Assembly (NCBI GenBank): GCA_020064725.1
Contig: JAGTWJ010000007.1
Coordinates: 434,001 to 498,000, forward strand
Direction of reading: 5' to 3'
Source of the DNA: Drechslerella dactyloides
Lineage: Eukaryota > Ascomycota > Orbiliomycetes > Orbiliales > Orbiliaceae
Length of the DNA stretch: 64,000 nucleotides
Shown: positions 1 to 13,064 of the stretch, one piece after another
How positions within the stretch are numbered: the first letter of the stretch is position 1
How the letters are laid out: every line of letters begins with the position of its first letter
Program-made: the position numbers and the translations under genes
Notes under the pieces: model-generated
The model's input: only the letters and a program-made list of their open reading frames with translations
Told to the model about the DNA's origin: nothing
The model's database searches: none

Positions 1-2504
1 CACCTCAAGCACCGGCATAAAACCTCTGTAACTCGGCTGCTCGAAAGCGGTCAAGATGTGCGAAGTCTCATGCAGCCGTCGCCAAAGGAGGGAGTGTACA
101 GACGGTCCCAGGATCGATTGGGCGGTGCGCCAGCTGCTAGGTGCTCTTGGAACCCTGAATTACAGCGGCAGGCCCTGGGGCCTCATTGCTTGTCTCGACG
201 GACTGTTTGACCGGGTCGACGGCCATCTTGGACTTGCTGCTTAGGGATACTGCAGCCTTTCTCGCGGACCCTCCTCTGCATGGCTGGACAGCCCGAACAG
301 ACCAGACCAGACCGTCCTGCGTGCATTACTCACATTACATCAGAGGATCGATTAATCCGAGGCCTCCAATTGGTAATATGAGCATAAAAAAGCACGCGGG
401 CTAGCGTGCACGAATGCAAGTTATCCGACGCTCGATGGTGGTCTTGGATCTCAAACGCTAGCTTGGTTAGCTGGTAGCTCGCCCTCGATAGCTCGCCGAG
501 TCACCACCGCGAAAGGAGAGCTTCATGCAAGCAGAGCAAAGCAAGCAAGCAGTCAGGCCGTCGCAGAAAGACCACCGCCCAAACCCGCAGACAATTCACG
601 TTAGTTGAAAACGTGCATTCCAGACATCCAGTATGTGTAAGGATCCACTGCTCGGCTCCTCTACTCACAGACCCACAAACTTACTTGTAGTTCTGCAGCT
701 CAACTAACGAGCCTCCGCCCAATCACAGCTGCCCATAGACGGCACTGCATACTGCACCGAGATCCGACAGCAATTAAATATCGCTCACAACCAGTATATG
801 CAAGATATCTTGCTTCCCATCAAGATGACAAGTCGTAGGGCAGACCCAGCAGCTCGAATACCCAAATCTGACCTCCCATGCAGAGCGCCCTCGAGTATGC
901 TAGTACGCTTCTGATCTAAACGCACCGTGCAGAGGAAACGAAATCCATCCTTTCCTTAAAGGGTACAGGCTCGGATATATCTGCATTCTGGAGACTCACT
1001 CCCCGAGGCCCTCGCCCAAACCATGGTGCCGAAACTCATCCTCCGTGCTCTCCCCAAAAATGCCAGCCCACTTATTAATAGCAGCTGCATCACATCACAC
1101 GCCGGCCGGCCACGCAGGTAATTGACATTCTGTGCATTGCTGGCCCCGCTCTGTCGGACTCTGCAGAGAAACAGCCCCACCAACGAGATCGGCCGCGCTC
1201 TAGAAGCGTTCGACATTCTTCTTTAACGCCAGCACGCATGTACGAGTACATGTATGTATACACATACATACCATCAGATGGCTAGATACATCTGCCCGTT
1301 CCCGATGAGCTCACACGGCCGTGCCAGTTATTTGTCTCCTCCCTGGACGTAGGCTTCCCGGGGTTTGCTGGCACAGGGGGCGGTACACATTATAAACTAG
1401 CAATTCCACAAAGCCATCGATCTTTTACATATCTGTTACGTATGCGTGTATATATAAAGCCGTACCACCTGCGAATATTACGTTCGTTACCATGCCTTGC
1501 TAGTGCCGAGACTGCGAGCATTCGCAAGGTCAGTATAGCTATAGCAGCACATTCCAGACGCCTGGCATACCGATCACTTATCATATTATCACTAACTATT
1601 ACAGCATCTTGGCTGCAGCGAATATTCGAATATGACGTCTACCTATGGTCCTAAATACAGTCACTCACGTACATACGCACTGCAAATGATATTGATACAA
1701 AAAATTATTAATATAGATAAATGGTACTGCATGCGCATGCTGCATTCCAGCCGGACCACCCCCGTTTTCTTTCCCTTCCTTCCTTCCTCCCGTTCTAATT
1801 CCGAAACTTCCAATCTCACTAGACAGTCTCAGTGAATCGCAATCAGCCAATCTCACATCGCCGGACGCACGCTGCAAGATATTTCTGGGTGCTAAAAGGG
1901 TCTTGCCGAAGCTAGATTGCCCGCACTTGAAACCGGACCCTTTGTTTCCAAAACACACAAATAGGAATAAAAGCACACAACAGCACAGAACGGAAGAGAA
2001 TGCACAGACGGACGCTAAAACAGCAATTAACTGGCACGCACGATGAGATGACTGACCGACAATGACAAAAGTGCAGAGGAAAAAATCTCAAACAGAGAAC
2101 AAGGCTATGAAAAGGACAAGACAGCAAGATGAGTTCTCTTCTTCTTTGTCCCCATGATTAAGAAAGGAATGAGCAAACATGCGCGCGTAGCCTTTTGGGT
2201 TACGCGAGCATGCAAGGGAACAGCTGAAACGAAGCGTCCGATCGAGGACACGCACGGAACGGATACTCTGACCGATGGAAATGAGAAGAAAATGCAGGCG
2301 AAGAAACGTAACCAGAGCGCCACGGCGGACCCGTACGTATGTGTGCAAACATAGCAGAGGGAGTATATATCTGTACGTGCGGCAGAGATAAGATGCCGCA
2401 AGCGCACTAAAACCTTATGCTGCTAGTACTCGCACGCTCGCTCCGTATATTAAAGTAAACGCCTCGGACAGAATGGAAGTTGCTCGCACGTAAGTGCTAA
2501 CGGA
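1..2504. other. Intergenic, no gene recognised
   Basis: All six frames hold only short open stretches (about 100 residues at most) with no recognisable domain and no coherent splice-joined model. The right part should include the 3' UTR of the alpha-actinin gene that ends at 2505. I see no tRNA-like fold and no strong repeat. Confidence 0.5.
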
Positions 2505-4969
2505 CTAGTGTCCGTTGGCATAGTAGCCCATCAGCTTCTCCATATACGTGATGTAGTCGTACCCCTCGAGCTCCTGGTCCTCCTCCTGCAGCGGACCCCG
2601 GTGGATGGGCATCTCTTTGATCAACTGGTCCACCATGTGGTCTGGAATCAACGAATGACGGAGATCCACCTCGGTAACATAGGGCTGTAATCCATGCACA
2701 GGGCTATATTAGCGATCCCTTCATATCTGCAAGTGGGGGGTAATCTGGCTTTTATTATTTTCGGACGCACCTTCCCATCAGCAACTTCCTTAAAGCTCTG
2801 GAACACCTGCTCGGCGCTCTGCTGGTCCTCGGTCACAGAGACCATGAACCGGATGAACTGCTCAAAGCTGACGGCGCGGGAACCCATGCTCACTTCCAGG
2901 AACGTCTCGTGCATAGCGTCTTCATCGTAGACTAGTCCCAAACTGGCCAGGGCAGCCGAAAACTCAATTTCTTGAAGACTGTTGCTACCGTCTCGGTCAA
3001 AATGGCGGAAGACGCTCTCAAACTCCTCGAGTTGGATAGGCGTCAGGTTCGTCATGTTTCTAGCAACAATTTGGTTTTCCAGAAAGGCGAGCTTTTTCGA
3101 CGTCGAGGACGTCGCCAGGCCGTATTCGTAATCGAGCTCGTCATACGAGTAGACGGTGTAGTCGTTTTCTTCAATGTGCGCCTGCTCGCACTCCTGCGCG
3201 ATCGATTTGAGAACATCCAGCTCGCCACTGATCTTGCGGAGATTATCGTTAAGATTCCGAACGTGCAGCAGTTGTTTCTACGATGGCCATCGGTTAGTTC
3301 CACGTTTTCCAGAATACAGACAGGTTCGGAAGGGTTCTGGGCCTCCTCGCTCACATCAGGTGCGCCTTCCAGCTCGCTAAGCTCCAATTGAGCGGTACTC
3401 AATATCAGAGCAAATTCGTTGGCCTTATCCGCAAAGGATCTTCGTAGGTTTTCCTTGATTCTGCGGTCTGCATTAGTTTGAAAGTGCCAGAAAGACCAAA
3501 ATGGGACTGTCTGCCATGCGGTGCAGCAACTTACATGCGGATCTGCTCGTTGATCTGAGCGCTGCGCTGCTTCTCGCCTACCAGCATGAGGTTCCATTCC
3601 TTCTCGAGAACGACGAGGGTAAGGTGAGGCGGCGGGTTGTAGTCCTTTAGTTTGTACGTCGCCAACTTTGTCTTGATGTTGCCGAGCAGCGAGACGAGTT
3701 CGGCCTTTTCGCTGACCCAGCTGCGCTTGGACGACAGCTTAAAGGTGTTCAGCTGGGCGAGAGCCTCCTTGGCGTCGGCATACGTTCCTTTAAACGTATG
3801 TAAGGACCACGATTCGCGCATGTGTCGGATTTCCGCGAGCAGCTTCTTCATCCGCTGCTCGAAAGCGTGCTGCATGTCCCAGGCGCCCTGCATGTGCGCG
3901 ACGAACTTTTCAACACGCCGGCCGGCGTTCTCGATCTTGTCCAGGTGGCTGAACGCGTGGAACCAGTAGGCGATGTAGGTCATGATGGATCGTTCATCGG
4001 GCCTGTGCACGTCACAGACGTCCTCGACATCGAGCAGGGCGGGAATGCCGATCTCCTCGGTCGCGATCTTGAAAGCCAGGGCCATGTTGCCCTTGTGGTC
4101 GTTCTTGTCGAGCTCATCGTAGTCGATGAGATCAGGTCGGTGGATATCGAGCAGGGCGCAGCTGTCATTGATTGGTCAGTTGGGAAGCATGCGGTTGATG
4201 ACAAGTATGGGAGCTTACAAAGCCAGACCGTCGTTCCAGCTGCTCGAGAAGTCGCGGATGTCCACTTCGTCGTAGCAGGCTGTCTTTCTTTGGCACCATA
4301 GCAACAGGCCTTCCTTCGCGGTTAGACCTTCCGTACTGATGTCGCTGATGGTGAACTTTGTAATCAGCGTCCACAGTAGGCCGAGGATAAGTTTGAGTTT
4401 GCCGTCGACGATGTCCTCGGCTCCAATGTTGGTCAGTTGGATTCTTCGGCATTTGATGAACTCGAGTGCCTTGAGGACGTTCTCCGCCTTCTGCACCCGC
4501 ATGATCGGCTTTAACGCATATCGTCCGAGAGATTCATTGGAGAGGATTTCGAGGAGGTGGATGAGAAGAACCTATCATCGGAGCAGCGACTATTAGCTAC
4601 AGCATAACTCGCCGGTATCGTCATTGTCGGAGGAGAATTTTGCTGCATCGACGTCGGACATACCCCATCGGAGAGATCGGTCTGGAGAGATTGCGCCGGC
4701 CGAAGTTCGCGCACGGCAAGCTTGGTGTTCAGCCTGAAACGTCAGCACCCATGGTCAGCTAGTTTGTTCCTCCATTTCCAGATCCATATCGGCCTCGAGC
4801 ATTGCGGTCAGGTACCATTTTCTGAACGTCTTCTCTTGTACCTAGTGTCCCAAAGCCGTCGCTGTCAGCAAGCCAGAAGAAAGCCCAGGCGGATGCAGGT
4901 TGGTTGTTTGGGGCAAAACAACGCGGGAAGCCGACGTACCCTTTCCCACTCTTTGTCGAGTATGGACAT
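2505..4969 (-). CDS. acnA: Alpha-actinin, actin-crosslinking protein
   Basis: The product bundles actin filaments, in filamentous fungi chiefly at septation rings and sites of polarised growth. My eight-exon model is 4969-4940, 4841-4816, 4733-4664, 4571-4219, 4161-3535, 3460-3322, 3277-2771 and 2684-2505. All junctions stay in frame and give 643 residues, the usual fungal length. The N-terminus has the family start, a DKEW motif followed by a Trp-Leu-Asn-Thr-Lys block. Two calponin-homology domains follow (roughly residues 8-230), then a short rod of two spectrin-like repeats (about 240-480). A C-terminal EF-hand region has one good calcium loop with the DRDGSNSL pattern, and the second half is degenerate. 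The start was chosen because MSILDKEW matches the family N-terminus and is directly followed by a GTACGT donor. The sixth intron is only about 44 nt and uses a GTCTGT donor. Recognition of the family is secure; the symbol follows Aspergillus usage. Confidence 0.93.
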
Positions 4970-7258
4970 GGCGAAGCAGAGAGCCTGTTGGCCGGTGTGA
5001 GGAGATCGAGAGCGCTGTTTTCGAGGTCACCAACGGAGAGAGCCGACGTCAATGGGCAAGATATATGAGGTCGGGGTCGGTCGGGGTCGAGATTATGAAT
5101 GTGTAGTAGCGAGCGCAGGAGGTGGAGAAGGGTGTCGCAGGGGTAGCAGAGATTGTGAGAACTCGCTCGATCGAGGTGCCTGTCGTGGCAGGGTAAACAG
5201 ACCGACTGGACTGGCGAGCTCAGAGACGATTCAAAGTTTCTATCGCAGCTCCGGACACGCTGGAAAGGAGGACGAAGGGCTGGCTATTATACTAATGACG
5301 GCGGAGAGGGTAGACACTTTGACAGCAGAAGGATTAATAATATATCCCAAGACAGAACAGAACGCTCTCCTGTTTCTGCTTCGCATTCGATTCAGGAGGC
5401 CGGCCTTTACTTTGCACTGGGTATACAAGAGCAGGACAAGGGACAGCAGCCCCAGCTAACCTGCTGCACGCAATCAACGGCATTGCGAGCTAGCGGAAGC
5501 AGGTCGGCCCAATTCAATCGTCTCGTCAAATCACATTTCCAGAGCACCGGCACCGTCGCTAGCTCGAGCTTTGATGAAGGGAGCAGGCACGCGGCCATGG
5601 CCAGTCGGCGTCGCCAGCCAGCAAGCTCCGGACGTAGCCGCTCGAGACGGCCAGCCAGTCGCCAGACGCACGACAGGCGTGTGCTATTACACCTCCATTC
5701 AACCTGCCCGGGACGCCAGCAAGACGCTCGGTTTTTGCTCTTTCCTCCAGGGTTCTTCTTTCGCCGCCGCCGCTGCTGCTGCTTCCATCGACCTGGCGAC
5801 GGGGCAGGCAGGTCGCAGACGGGCGCCCCTGGCGATGCAGCTCGTGCGCCCGTGGAATGCTCGCAATTGATCCCACGATCAGATACTCCATGCGACAGCG
5901 AATCCGCCAGATTGGAGCACTCTCGAGCGCCCCCAAAAGCCTTCCGGCCCAGCGTCCCCGAGGCTACTAGTACTCCTCGTAGTACGGAGTAGTTCTTCCA
6001 GCTCTCCAGGCGACGGTTGCTGTTAGTCGGGCTTGCATGTGCGTAGTAAACAATGGCCAGGCCCCATGCGCCTTACATAATAATGTAAGCTCCGCTGGCG
6101 CATTCTTCGCTCGCATTCGAGGGACGGTTGCTTCAGTCCGCCCCGACATGCGACAGCCACTACATTCTAATTCCAAGAATGCACGCCTCTAGATCCGGCC
6201 GACGGCTGTGCTCCTGCGCATTGGTATCTATGCCCATTGGCAAGTGAGGAAGAGCTCGACTCGACTTCAACTCCTCCGCTGAAACGCGGCAGCTTGCCAA
6301 ATTTTCAATCACCTGCTGCTGTACGTTTCATGATTCAGACGCAGATATATCTATAAAAGCACCTTGCAGGGCGGGCCAGCTGCATGGAGCCGCCGGTTCA
6401 AAGCTAGTTCCTGACATGCAAGCAGACTTCTAAGATCCTTGCTCAAGCACTGAGGAGATCACATTTATCATCATGACTTTGATTCGTTCTGTCGGGAAAC
6501 TCCATGGATAAGCCCTATGCGGTAGCAGCCGGACGCTCCAACCGTTTCAAGACTAGTCTCAACATCTATTTTAGATATTATTGCCAATATCAATTGTCGA
6601 CCCTCTCTTGCTCCTGGGTTTCCAGCTCCTTATCGCCGGCGCCTGTCCCTTATCGCGTGGATACAAGTGAAACCCGATCGATGGTGGGGGTCCCGAAGTA
6701 CCCCATCACCCGACATGACACAGCACCTGCAACGAAGCGTCGTCTCCAAGACGGATGTCACCTCGGAAAGCTTACTCCTCGTTTCTACCGGCTCAATGTC
6801 AAAAGCTTAAAAGACTCGACAGGACATTCTAGGCTGCAGGCGGAAATAATGATAATGGGCCATCGATCCCGCGCCCGCGGAGCAGGAGCTGTCTCCTGGC
6901 CGCCGAACGAGCGGGGCCATCTTGCGTATCATAGTTTGCACCTGCCGACGGAGTTCTGCGACGTTGTCGACGCACATGATACGGCCTGGGTAGTACAGAC
7001 ATGGGGGGTATATCATAGTAGGGACAGATATTATTATAAAATGTCGTCCCGTCTCTCGCCGTCGACGACTGCGCAGTTTCCTATCCTGTCGCTCCAGCCG
7101 GTGTAACCACCCGACGTCCGCTCAACGCTTTTCCCCACCACCAAGCCGCCTAGCTACCCTCTGGGCACCATCATCCAGACGGCTGCGGGATAGACTTTAT
7201 CAGTTAATCAATCGAGCGTACGGCTCCTACACTAGCCGTCTGCAATAGAACAGTGAAG
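4970..7258. other. Divergent intergenic region, acnA / amine oxidase
   Basis: This 2.3-kb spacer separates two divergent genes and should hold both promoters. Open frames at 5483-5992 and 6504-7106 have low-complexity or random-looking composition and no domain. A TATA-like stretch, TATCTATAAAAG, lies near 6349-6360, but no gene I can support starts just downstream of it. GATA-type sites nearer the amine oxidase are listed separately. Confidence 0.5.
6644..7199 (+). promoter_or_regulatory. Candidate GATA-factor (HGATAR) sites upstream of the amine oxidase
   Basis: Three copies of the HGATAR core are seen on the reverse strand: CGATAA near 6645 and near 6652, and TGATAA near 7194. AreA-type nitrogen regulators bind such sites, and amine oxidases release ammonium from amines, so nitrogen control would make sense. 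Short motifs like this occur often by chance, so this is inference only. Confidence 0.3.
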
Positions 7259-9945
7259 ATGAGCTCGATTATCGATAGTATCAAGCACAAGGTCTCGGGC
7301 GTCGTCGCCAAGTTCACCGGCCACCACCCACTCGACCCTCTGACACCCACGGAGATCGCGCTGGCCGTCTCGATCGTTCGCGAGGCAAAAGGTCAATTGG
7401 AATACAATGCTGTCACCATCGCGGAGCCCAAGAAGGCCGAAATGGTGGCATGGCTTGCTGATCCGGAACACGCATCGAAACCCGCGCGACAGGCGGAAGT
7501 TGTCGCTATCGATAAGACCAGTGCTATCTGGGATGGTATCGTCAATCTCGATACCAAAGCTATCGTGCAATGGGAGAAGCTTGAAGGTGTCCAGCCGTTG
7601 GTATGCAGTCGTCAATCAATTGCCCTTCCCAGCCTACACCACTGAGGTTCGCACCCGATAACATGGATTCCTTCTGCGCATAGATAACGATGGAGAACCT
7701 GATTGAGACGGATCGAGTTATCAGGACCGACCCGAAAGTCATCGAGCAATGCGGAATCCTCGGCATCGCCCCATCTGACATGCACAAAGTCTACGCAGAC
7801 CGTAAGTCCGACCTATCATACATACCGCTACCTACGATCTGCTAAGCCGAAACGGTACAGCATGGACCGTCGGCTACGACGAGCGCTTCGGAAACGCGAT
7901 CCGCCTCCAGCAAGCCTTCATGTACTACCGTCCCAATCCTGACGACTGCCAATATGCCTTCCCGCTCGACTTCTGCCCGATTGTCAACACGGAAGCGAAG
8001 GAAGTCATCCACATCGACGTCCCCGAGGTCCGGCGGCCGTTGAACCAAATCCCAAGCAACTATAACCCCAAGGACATAGAGGCAGACGGCGGCTACCGCA
8101 CCGATATCAAACCACTACATGTGACGCAACCTCAGGGTGTTTCGTTCTCCATCGAGGGCCGTGAGATATCCTGGCAGAACTTCAAGGTCCACGTCGGGTT
8201 CAACTACCGTGAGGGGGTTGTGCTGAACAACATCACGTATAACGATAAAGGCACCGTCCGGCCGCTGTTTTATCGACTGTCGCTGGCAGAGATGGTCGTC
8301 CCGTACGGAAACCCGGAGATGTGGCATTATCGGAAGCATGCGTTCGACCTGGGCGAATATGGTGGCGGATACATGACCAACGAACTGTCGCTGGGTAGGA
8401 TATGCCTCTCTCAGTATTCGATTCGATGGTACTAATCGATTGGTGTACAGGCTGCGATTGCTTGGGCGAAATCCATTATCTTGACGGCTTCTTCGTCAAC
8501 CGGGCCGGTGACCCCATGACGATCAAGAACGCTGTTTGTATCCACGAAGAAGACGCTGGGGTACGGTCTTCACATCGCTGTCCGATATACTGATACCCTT
8601 TGAACATTACTGACATCCCGGAGTCTAGATTCTGTTCAAGCATACCGACTTTCGAGATAACTCGGTGATCGTGACACGAGGTCGCAAATTGGTCATCTCC
8701 CACATATTCACCGCCGCAAACTACGAGTACTGCGTCTACTGGATATTCCACCAGGATGGCACAATTCAGCTCGAGATCAAACTCACCGGTATTCTGAACA
8801 CTTATGCGATGGCTCCTGAAGAGGACACTAAGGGCTGGGGCACCCAAGTTCACCCCGGTGGTACGTTCCCATAAATACTTCAATCCTCAAATGTTGCAAA
8901 CAGCAATTCCAATACTTAGAAGAATCATCACCACTGATCACTTACCTCGCATATCTGCCCGCAGTCAACGCCCACAACCACGAACACCTCTTCTGTCTAC
9001 GCATAGACCCCCAGATCGACGGCCACAGCAACACCATCTTCCAAGTCGACGCAACCAAGGGCGACGGCGAAGTCGGCTCCAAGGAAAACTACCACGGCAA
9101 CGCCTTCTACGCCAAGAAGACAAAATACACTACAGTCGCCGAGGGCATTGCGGACTATGACGGCGATACCTCACGCACATGGGACATTGCAAACACCAAC
9201 AAGTTGCATCCTGTCAGCGGGAAACCAGTCTCCTACAAGCTTGTGTCAAGAGAGGTGCCGCGGTTGCTGATCAAGGAGGGCGGGCTGGTTTCCAAACGGG
9301 CGGGGTTTGCGAGACATGCTATTCATGTCACTAAGTGTATGTTCTCTTTATATAATTACTACTTGCATGCCGCAATGTTTGCACTCTAGCCACTGCGTCG
9401 ACGTCGCAACAGTTGCTTTGCCCCCTCTCCTGATGTTTGCTTTGGTCGCCTCGAACCAACGCTGCCAACATGCAGCGTGCCCCTCCACAGCCAGCCGGTT
9501 CCTCTCTGTCGTAGACCTTTGCCATGCTAACACTCGCGCAGATGCAGATGGCCAAATATACCCCGCCGGCCGCCATGTGCCACAGTCCTCCGGCGAGCCC
9601 TCCCGCGGCCTCCCAGAATGGATCGCAGCGAATAGCGCCGAGAGCATCGACAACACGGATATCGTGCTGTGGCATACCTTCGGTCTGGTGCACTTTCCCG
9701 CGCCCGAAGACTTCCCCGTCATGCCTTCGGAGCCGATGAGTCTACTGTTGCGGCCGCGGAATTTCTTCCTTCGTAACCCCGCGTTGGATGTGCCGCCGAG
9801 CTTTAGCGCGACGCCCTCGCAGGTGAAGGAGCCTGGGTTGAAGAAGCAGATTGTGGACGCTGCGGATAAGTTGAGTCGGTTGGCGTTTGGGGAGACGTCG
9901 CGGCAGGATGTGGCGGCGGCGACGGCGTGCTGCAATGACCACTGA
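7259..9945 (+). CDS. Copper amine oxidase (topaquinone enzyme)
   Basis: The enzyme oxidises primary amines to aldehydes, ammonia and hydrogen peroxide. In fungi the family is often peroxisomal and lets the cell use amines as nitrogen source. Seven exons (7259-7600, 7684-7801, 7861-8394, 8451-8560, 8629-8860, 8965-9336, 9542-9945) join in frame to 703 residues, a full-length enzyme. Key residues are present. The topaquinone precursor is Tyr400 in the T-x-x-N-Y-E-Y motif. The catalytic base is Asp316 in AFDLGEYG. Copper ligands are His451 and His453 in NHEH, with His620 before the PAPEDFPVMP block. No signal peptide is evident. The protein ends CCNDH, without a clear SRL/SKL-type signal, so peroxisomal import by PTS1 is not supported by sequence. 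The start ATG at 7259 is the first in frame. Family assignment is secure; substrate preference cannot be read. Confidence 0.94.
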
Positions 9946-10699
9946 TGCGACCTGTGGCCACCGGTGCTGTAAGTGGAACAGGCTCTGATTGCAACAGATG
10001 TGGGGCACTTTTGTATTGTTGATGAAGGTTCATGGTAGTAGTAGTACGACCGCAAATTGAATGCATGTATTTCCGTTGGTAGAACATAGCATACACCAGA
10101 CAGACGTTTCAGACGGCACATCTGGGCCACAACTACCTGTTGGACCGCCGACAACTCGATAAATCCAACTATTGACAATTGCACAAGTCGGCTAGTTGGC
10201 AGCGATCTGTAAACTCGATTGATTTGTGGTCTTCTTCCAGCGCACCCCATTAATAGACGAAACCGATCAACTATATCTGGAGCGATGACCGCAGTTGAAA
10301 CGCTGACCCCAACCGCAACTCATTTTTTCTCTCGACGCAACAAGATACAGAGATGTGGCAAAGATGCAGACAACAGGATTCTTGGCCGGTGATTGCGTAC
10401 CGCAATATATACCAAAACATGTCCGTCCAGGGTGAATACTGCTGATATTCTAGTTTCTGCACTGAACTGCACTCATATTCAAATCGACGAGGAGAAACTT
10501 AGACTCTGCTACAGTACTGCAGTACTAATTTGACGACGTGTACTTCTGCTGGATTGATCAAGGGTTAGAATTTGGGAGTGACGGTACCATCGATTATTCG
10601 GGGATATTGCAATCGGACCCGTCCACATATAATATTGCGTGCTCACGAATATATTAATACTTGATACAGTGAGGAAATTGAGCTGGCTTGCGGTCGACG
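9946..10699. other. Intergenic, no gene recognised
   Basis: The spacer between two co-oriented genes holds the amine oxidase 3' UTR and the promoter of the next gene. No domain-bearing frame or strong repeat was seen. Confidence 0.5.
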
Positions 10700-12518
10700 A
10701 TGCGGCCTTCTTTCGTCGGCTTCGCGATACTCAGCTTGTGGGCAAGCAGCTCCTTCGCGCGAGCCACGGTAAGTTCATCTCGTACACAACCATATATTAT
10801 AATATTAGAGAATGCAACCTAGAAATCGAGGCAAGCTGACCGGTCTTCTTCCATAGACTGAGGAGGAAATTGAGAATCTTCGAAAATTACACAAATGGGC
10901 GCCTCGAGCGGCGGACGAATACGGCCCACCAGACCCCAACTGGGACGAGGACGCTGCCGTCCGCAGTCTGTCACCGGCTGCCTTCCCCGATGAAGCCGAT
11001 GCTTCAACTTCCTCGTCAGACCATGCGGACCTCAAGCGCCGCGATGACGCACTCAGCCTAGAGATCGCATCGTTCAACATGCAGCCCAACGTCGTGAACG
11101 ACGACCCGATAGCCCTCCGAAAGAACCCCATGCGCAAACATCAAGAATACTTCTGTTACTGGCGCACCCCGCGCCCCGGTTTCAGTCCGCAAAACGCCTA
11201 CGACGCCGTCAACGGGTATCTCGAAACCCTCTCAATCGAGATGTGCTCCGGCCCCGGCGGCTACTGCACGCCCGTCTTCTGCAAGAATCACTACGTTGTC
11301 GCAGTCTGCAACTGGAACAAGAAGCCCTGGCAGCTCCGCTGCTACGATCTGATGCTGCAGGCGCGCGATATCGCAGTCGCCGTCGGCAATAACTACGATG
11401 AACTCTGGGAGACAGGTATCAACCCCACTGTTTCTGAGCAGCAGAAAGCGATGGACCGCCGCAAGCTGTGCGTCAGCCACTCCTCCGTCTACACGCCCGA
11501 GATGATAGGTTACACGTTCTTCAACACGAACCCGCACTTTCAGATACAGCTGTACTACGGCTTCCCTGACGACCGCATCACCTGTGATACCGACGGGACG
11601 ATGTTCAACAAGGTCGTTGGCGACGCGAAGAGCCAGGACGACTATGAGTGGGACTGGTTTTCCGTCGCCACAGAAAAGAAGCTCGACGAGCTCGAGCAGG
11701 AGGCATCCAAGGATGACAAGGGCAACCCTAAGCCTGGAGTTAATCCGGACTTGGGAAAGAAGAACGGCACCAAAGACGACTCTGGGCTACCATCGCCCGT
11801 GGAAGAACCGAAGGACGATGGCGAAGGCGGAAAGAACTATAAGGGGCCGAACTTGAAGGACTACGACCCCATCGATTTCATCCCGCCGGACCAGGTGCGC
11901 GACTGGCGGGTCGAGCAGTGGCGTAAGAGCCACTCGGCGGAAATCGCATCCGCGCACAAGGCGGCGCATAAGTCCAGGCCACCGAAGAACTACACCGTGC
12001 CAACACTTCCGCCGGCTAAGGCGACGAATTCTTTCCCAGCCGGGTACGCTAAGAGTGTCAAGGGCGGGATAAACGCCGGTTTCCGCTCGCAGGCGTCACA
12101 GCACCGCGCTCCGGTTTGGGCTACCGCAGGGGCAGCGACGGCCGCAAAGACTGGCAAGTCGCAGATTCCCGTGCAGACCAGCGTTACGGTGGTGGAGGAC
12201 AGTGGGAAGAGTGATACACCATCCAGGACTGAGAGTGCGGCAGGTGTATCGAAATCCGCGGCACCGCCAGCAGCATCAAATAACAAACCCATGGTTCAAC
12301 CGGTGTCGACGGCTGATATCGCATCAAAAGCCACACGAGATTCTGCGCCGTCGGCCGCCAACACTGACGCTTCGTCGACTGCGGTTTCCGCTAGCAAAAC
12401 CTCGGATACGGAGCCGCCAGTCGCTGCGTCCGCGGTGAAAACCGCGAGTATGCGACGGCCGTTCACTGTCTCCGCGGTTGAATCTTCTGCCACCACGCAG
12501 CCTTCGACGAGGAACTAA
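10700..12518 (+). CDS. Secreted 8-cysteine protein of unknown function
   Basis: I do not recognise a family. Two exons (10700-10768 and 10857-12518) give 576 residues. The short first exon encodes a classical signal peptide: MRPS, a hydrophobic core, then a cleavage-like SFARA, so the start is well supported even though its exon is only 23 codons. The central part (roughly residues 100-275) carries eight cysteines and many aromatic residues, consistent with a disulphide-bonded extracellular domain. It includes closely spaced MC, YC, FC, VC and RC positions. After it comes a Lys/Asp/Pro-rich linker, and then a tail of about 170 residues rich in Ser, Thr, Ala and Val that would be a natural O-glycosylation region. 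No GPI signal is visible, because the C-terminus is polar. Its partner or substrate is unknown; a cell-wall or host-facing secreted protein is only a guess. Confidence 0.8.
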
Positions 12519-12910
12519 GATCTGAGTTAGTTTTATGGATAGTATGGTTATTCGATTTCGGTGGTATTTTTTGTACATTAGTTCTCGTATTGATACTTTA
12601 GTTTAGTTTGAGATTGGTCAGGTAATGTGTCTAAGTCATATGAACATAGCTTTGATCCAATGGATTGGGGTCCGAAGAGAGGCATTGCACTGATTGCACA
12701 TTGGGCCGTGTACGTACCGATCGAACAAGTTTGAAGTATGGTGTATGCCCAGAGTTAAATTTATAAATGGAAATTATAATAAGGTACGGATATTCATTCC
12801 GCTCCGAATACTCCGTCGCGGCTATCGGTGTGTATATGAAGGGAGAACCTGTACAACTTCAAATATCAAATATCAAGAGCTTCGAGCCGGCCTTTGGTTT
12901 CTTAATAAAC

Positions 12911-12945
<35 letters not shown>

Positions 12946-13064
12946 AGGAATCATATTCCTTAAATTTATGCATGATTAGCAATTAGAAAACGTTTAAACA
13001 TCGCACGGGGTTTGCAGCGCGTTAACGCATAGATGGTATAACTAGAAGTGAAGCGGACGATTAA
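12519..13064. other. Convergent intergenic region
   Basis: This holds the tail-to-tail spacer between the secreted protein gene and the Fic-like gene. It is AT-rich and contains a TA-dinucleotide microsatellite, listed separately. No gene was seen. Confidence 0.6.
12915..12942. repeat. (AT)n microsatellite
   Basis: Fourteen uninterrupted AT units lie in the convergent intergenic spacer. It would be length-variable between strains. Confidence 0.95.

Noticed and set aside
5483..5992. 169-codon Arg/Ser-rich frame between acnA and the amine oxidase
   Set aside because: Low-complexity composition, with overlapping frames of equal quality on both strands; no domain.
6504..7106. 200-codon ATG-initiated open frame upstream of the amine oxidase
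   Set aside because: Composition is irregular, no domain or splice-consistent extension is visible, and it lies in a promoter region.
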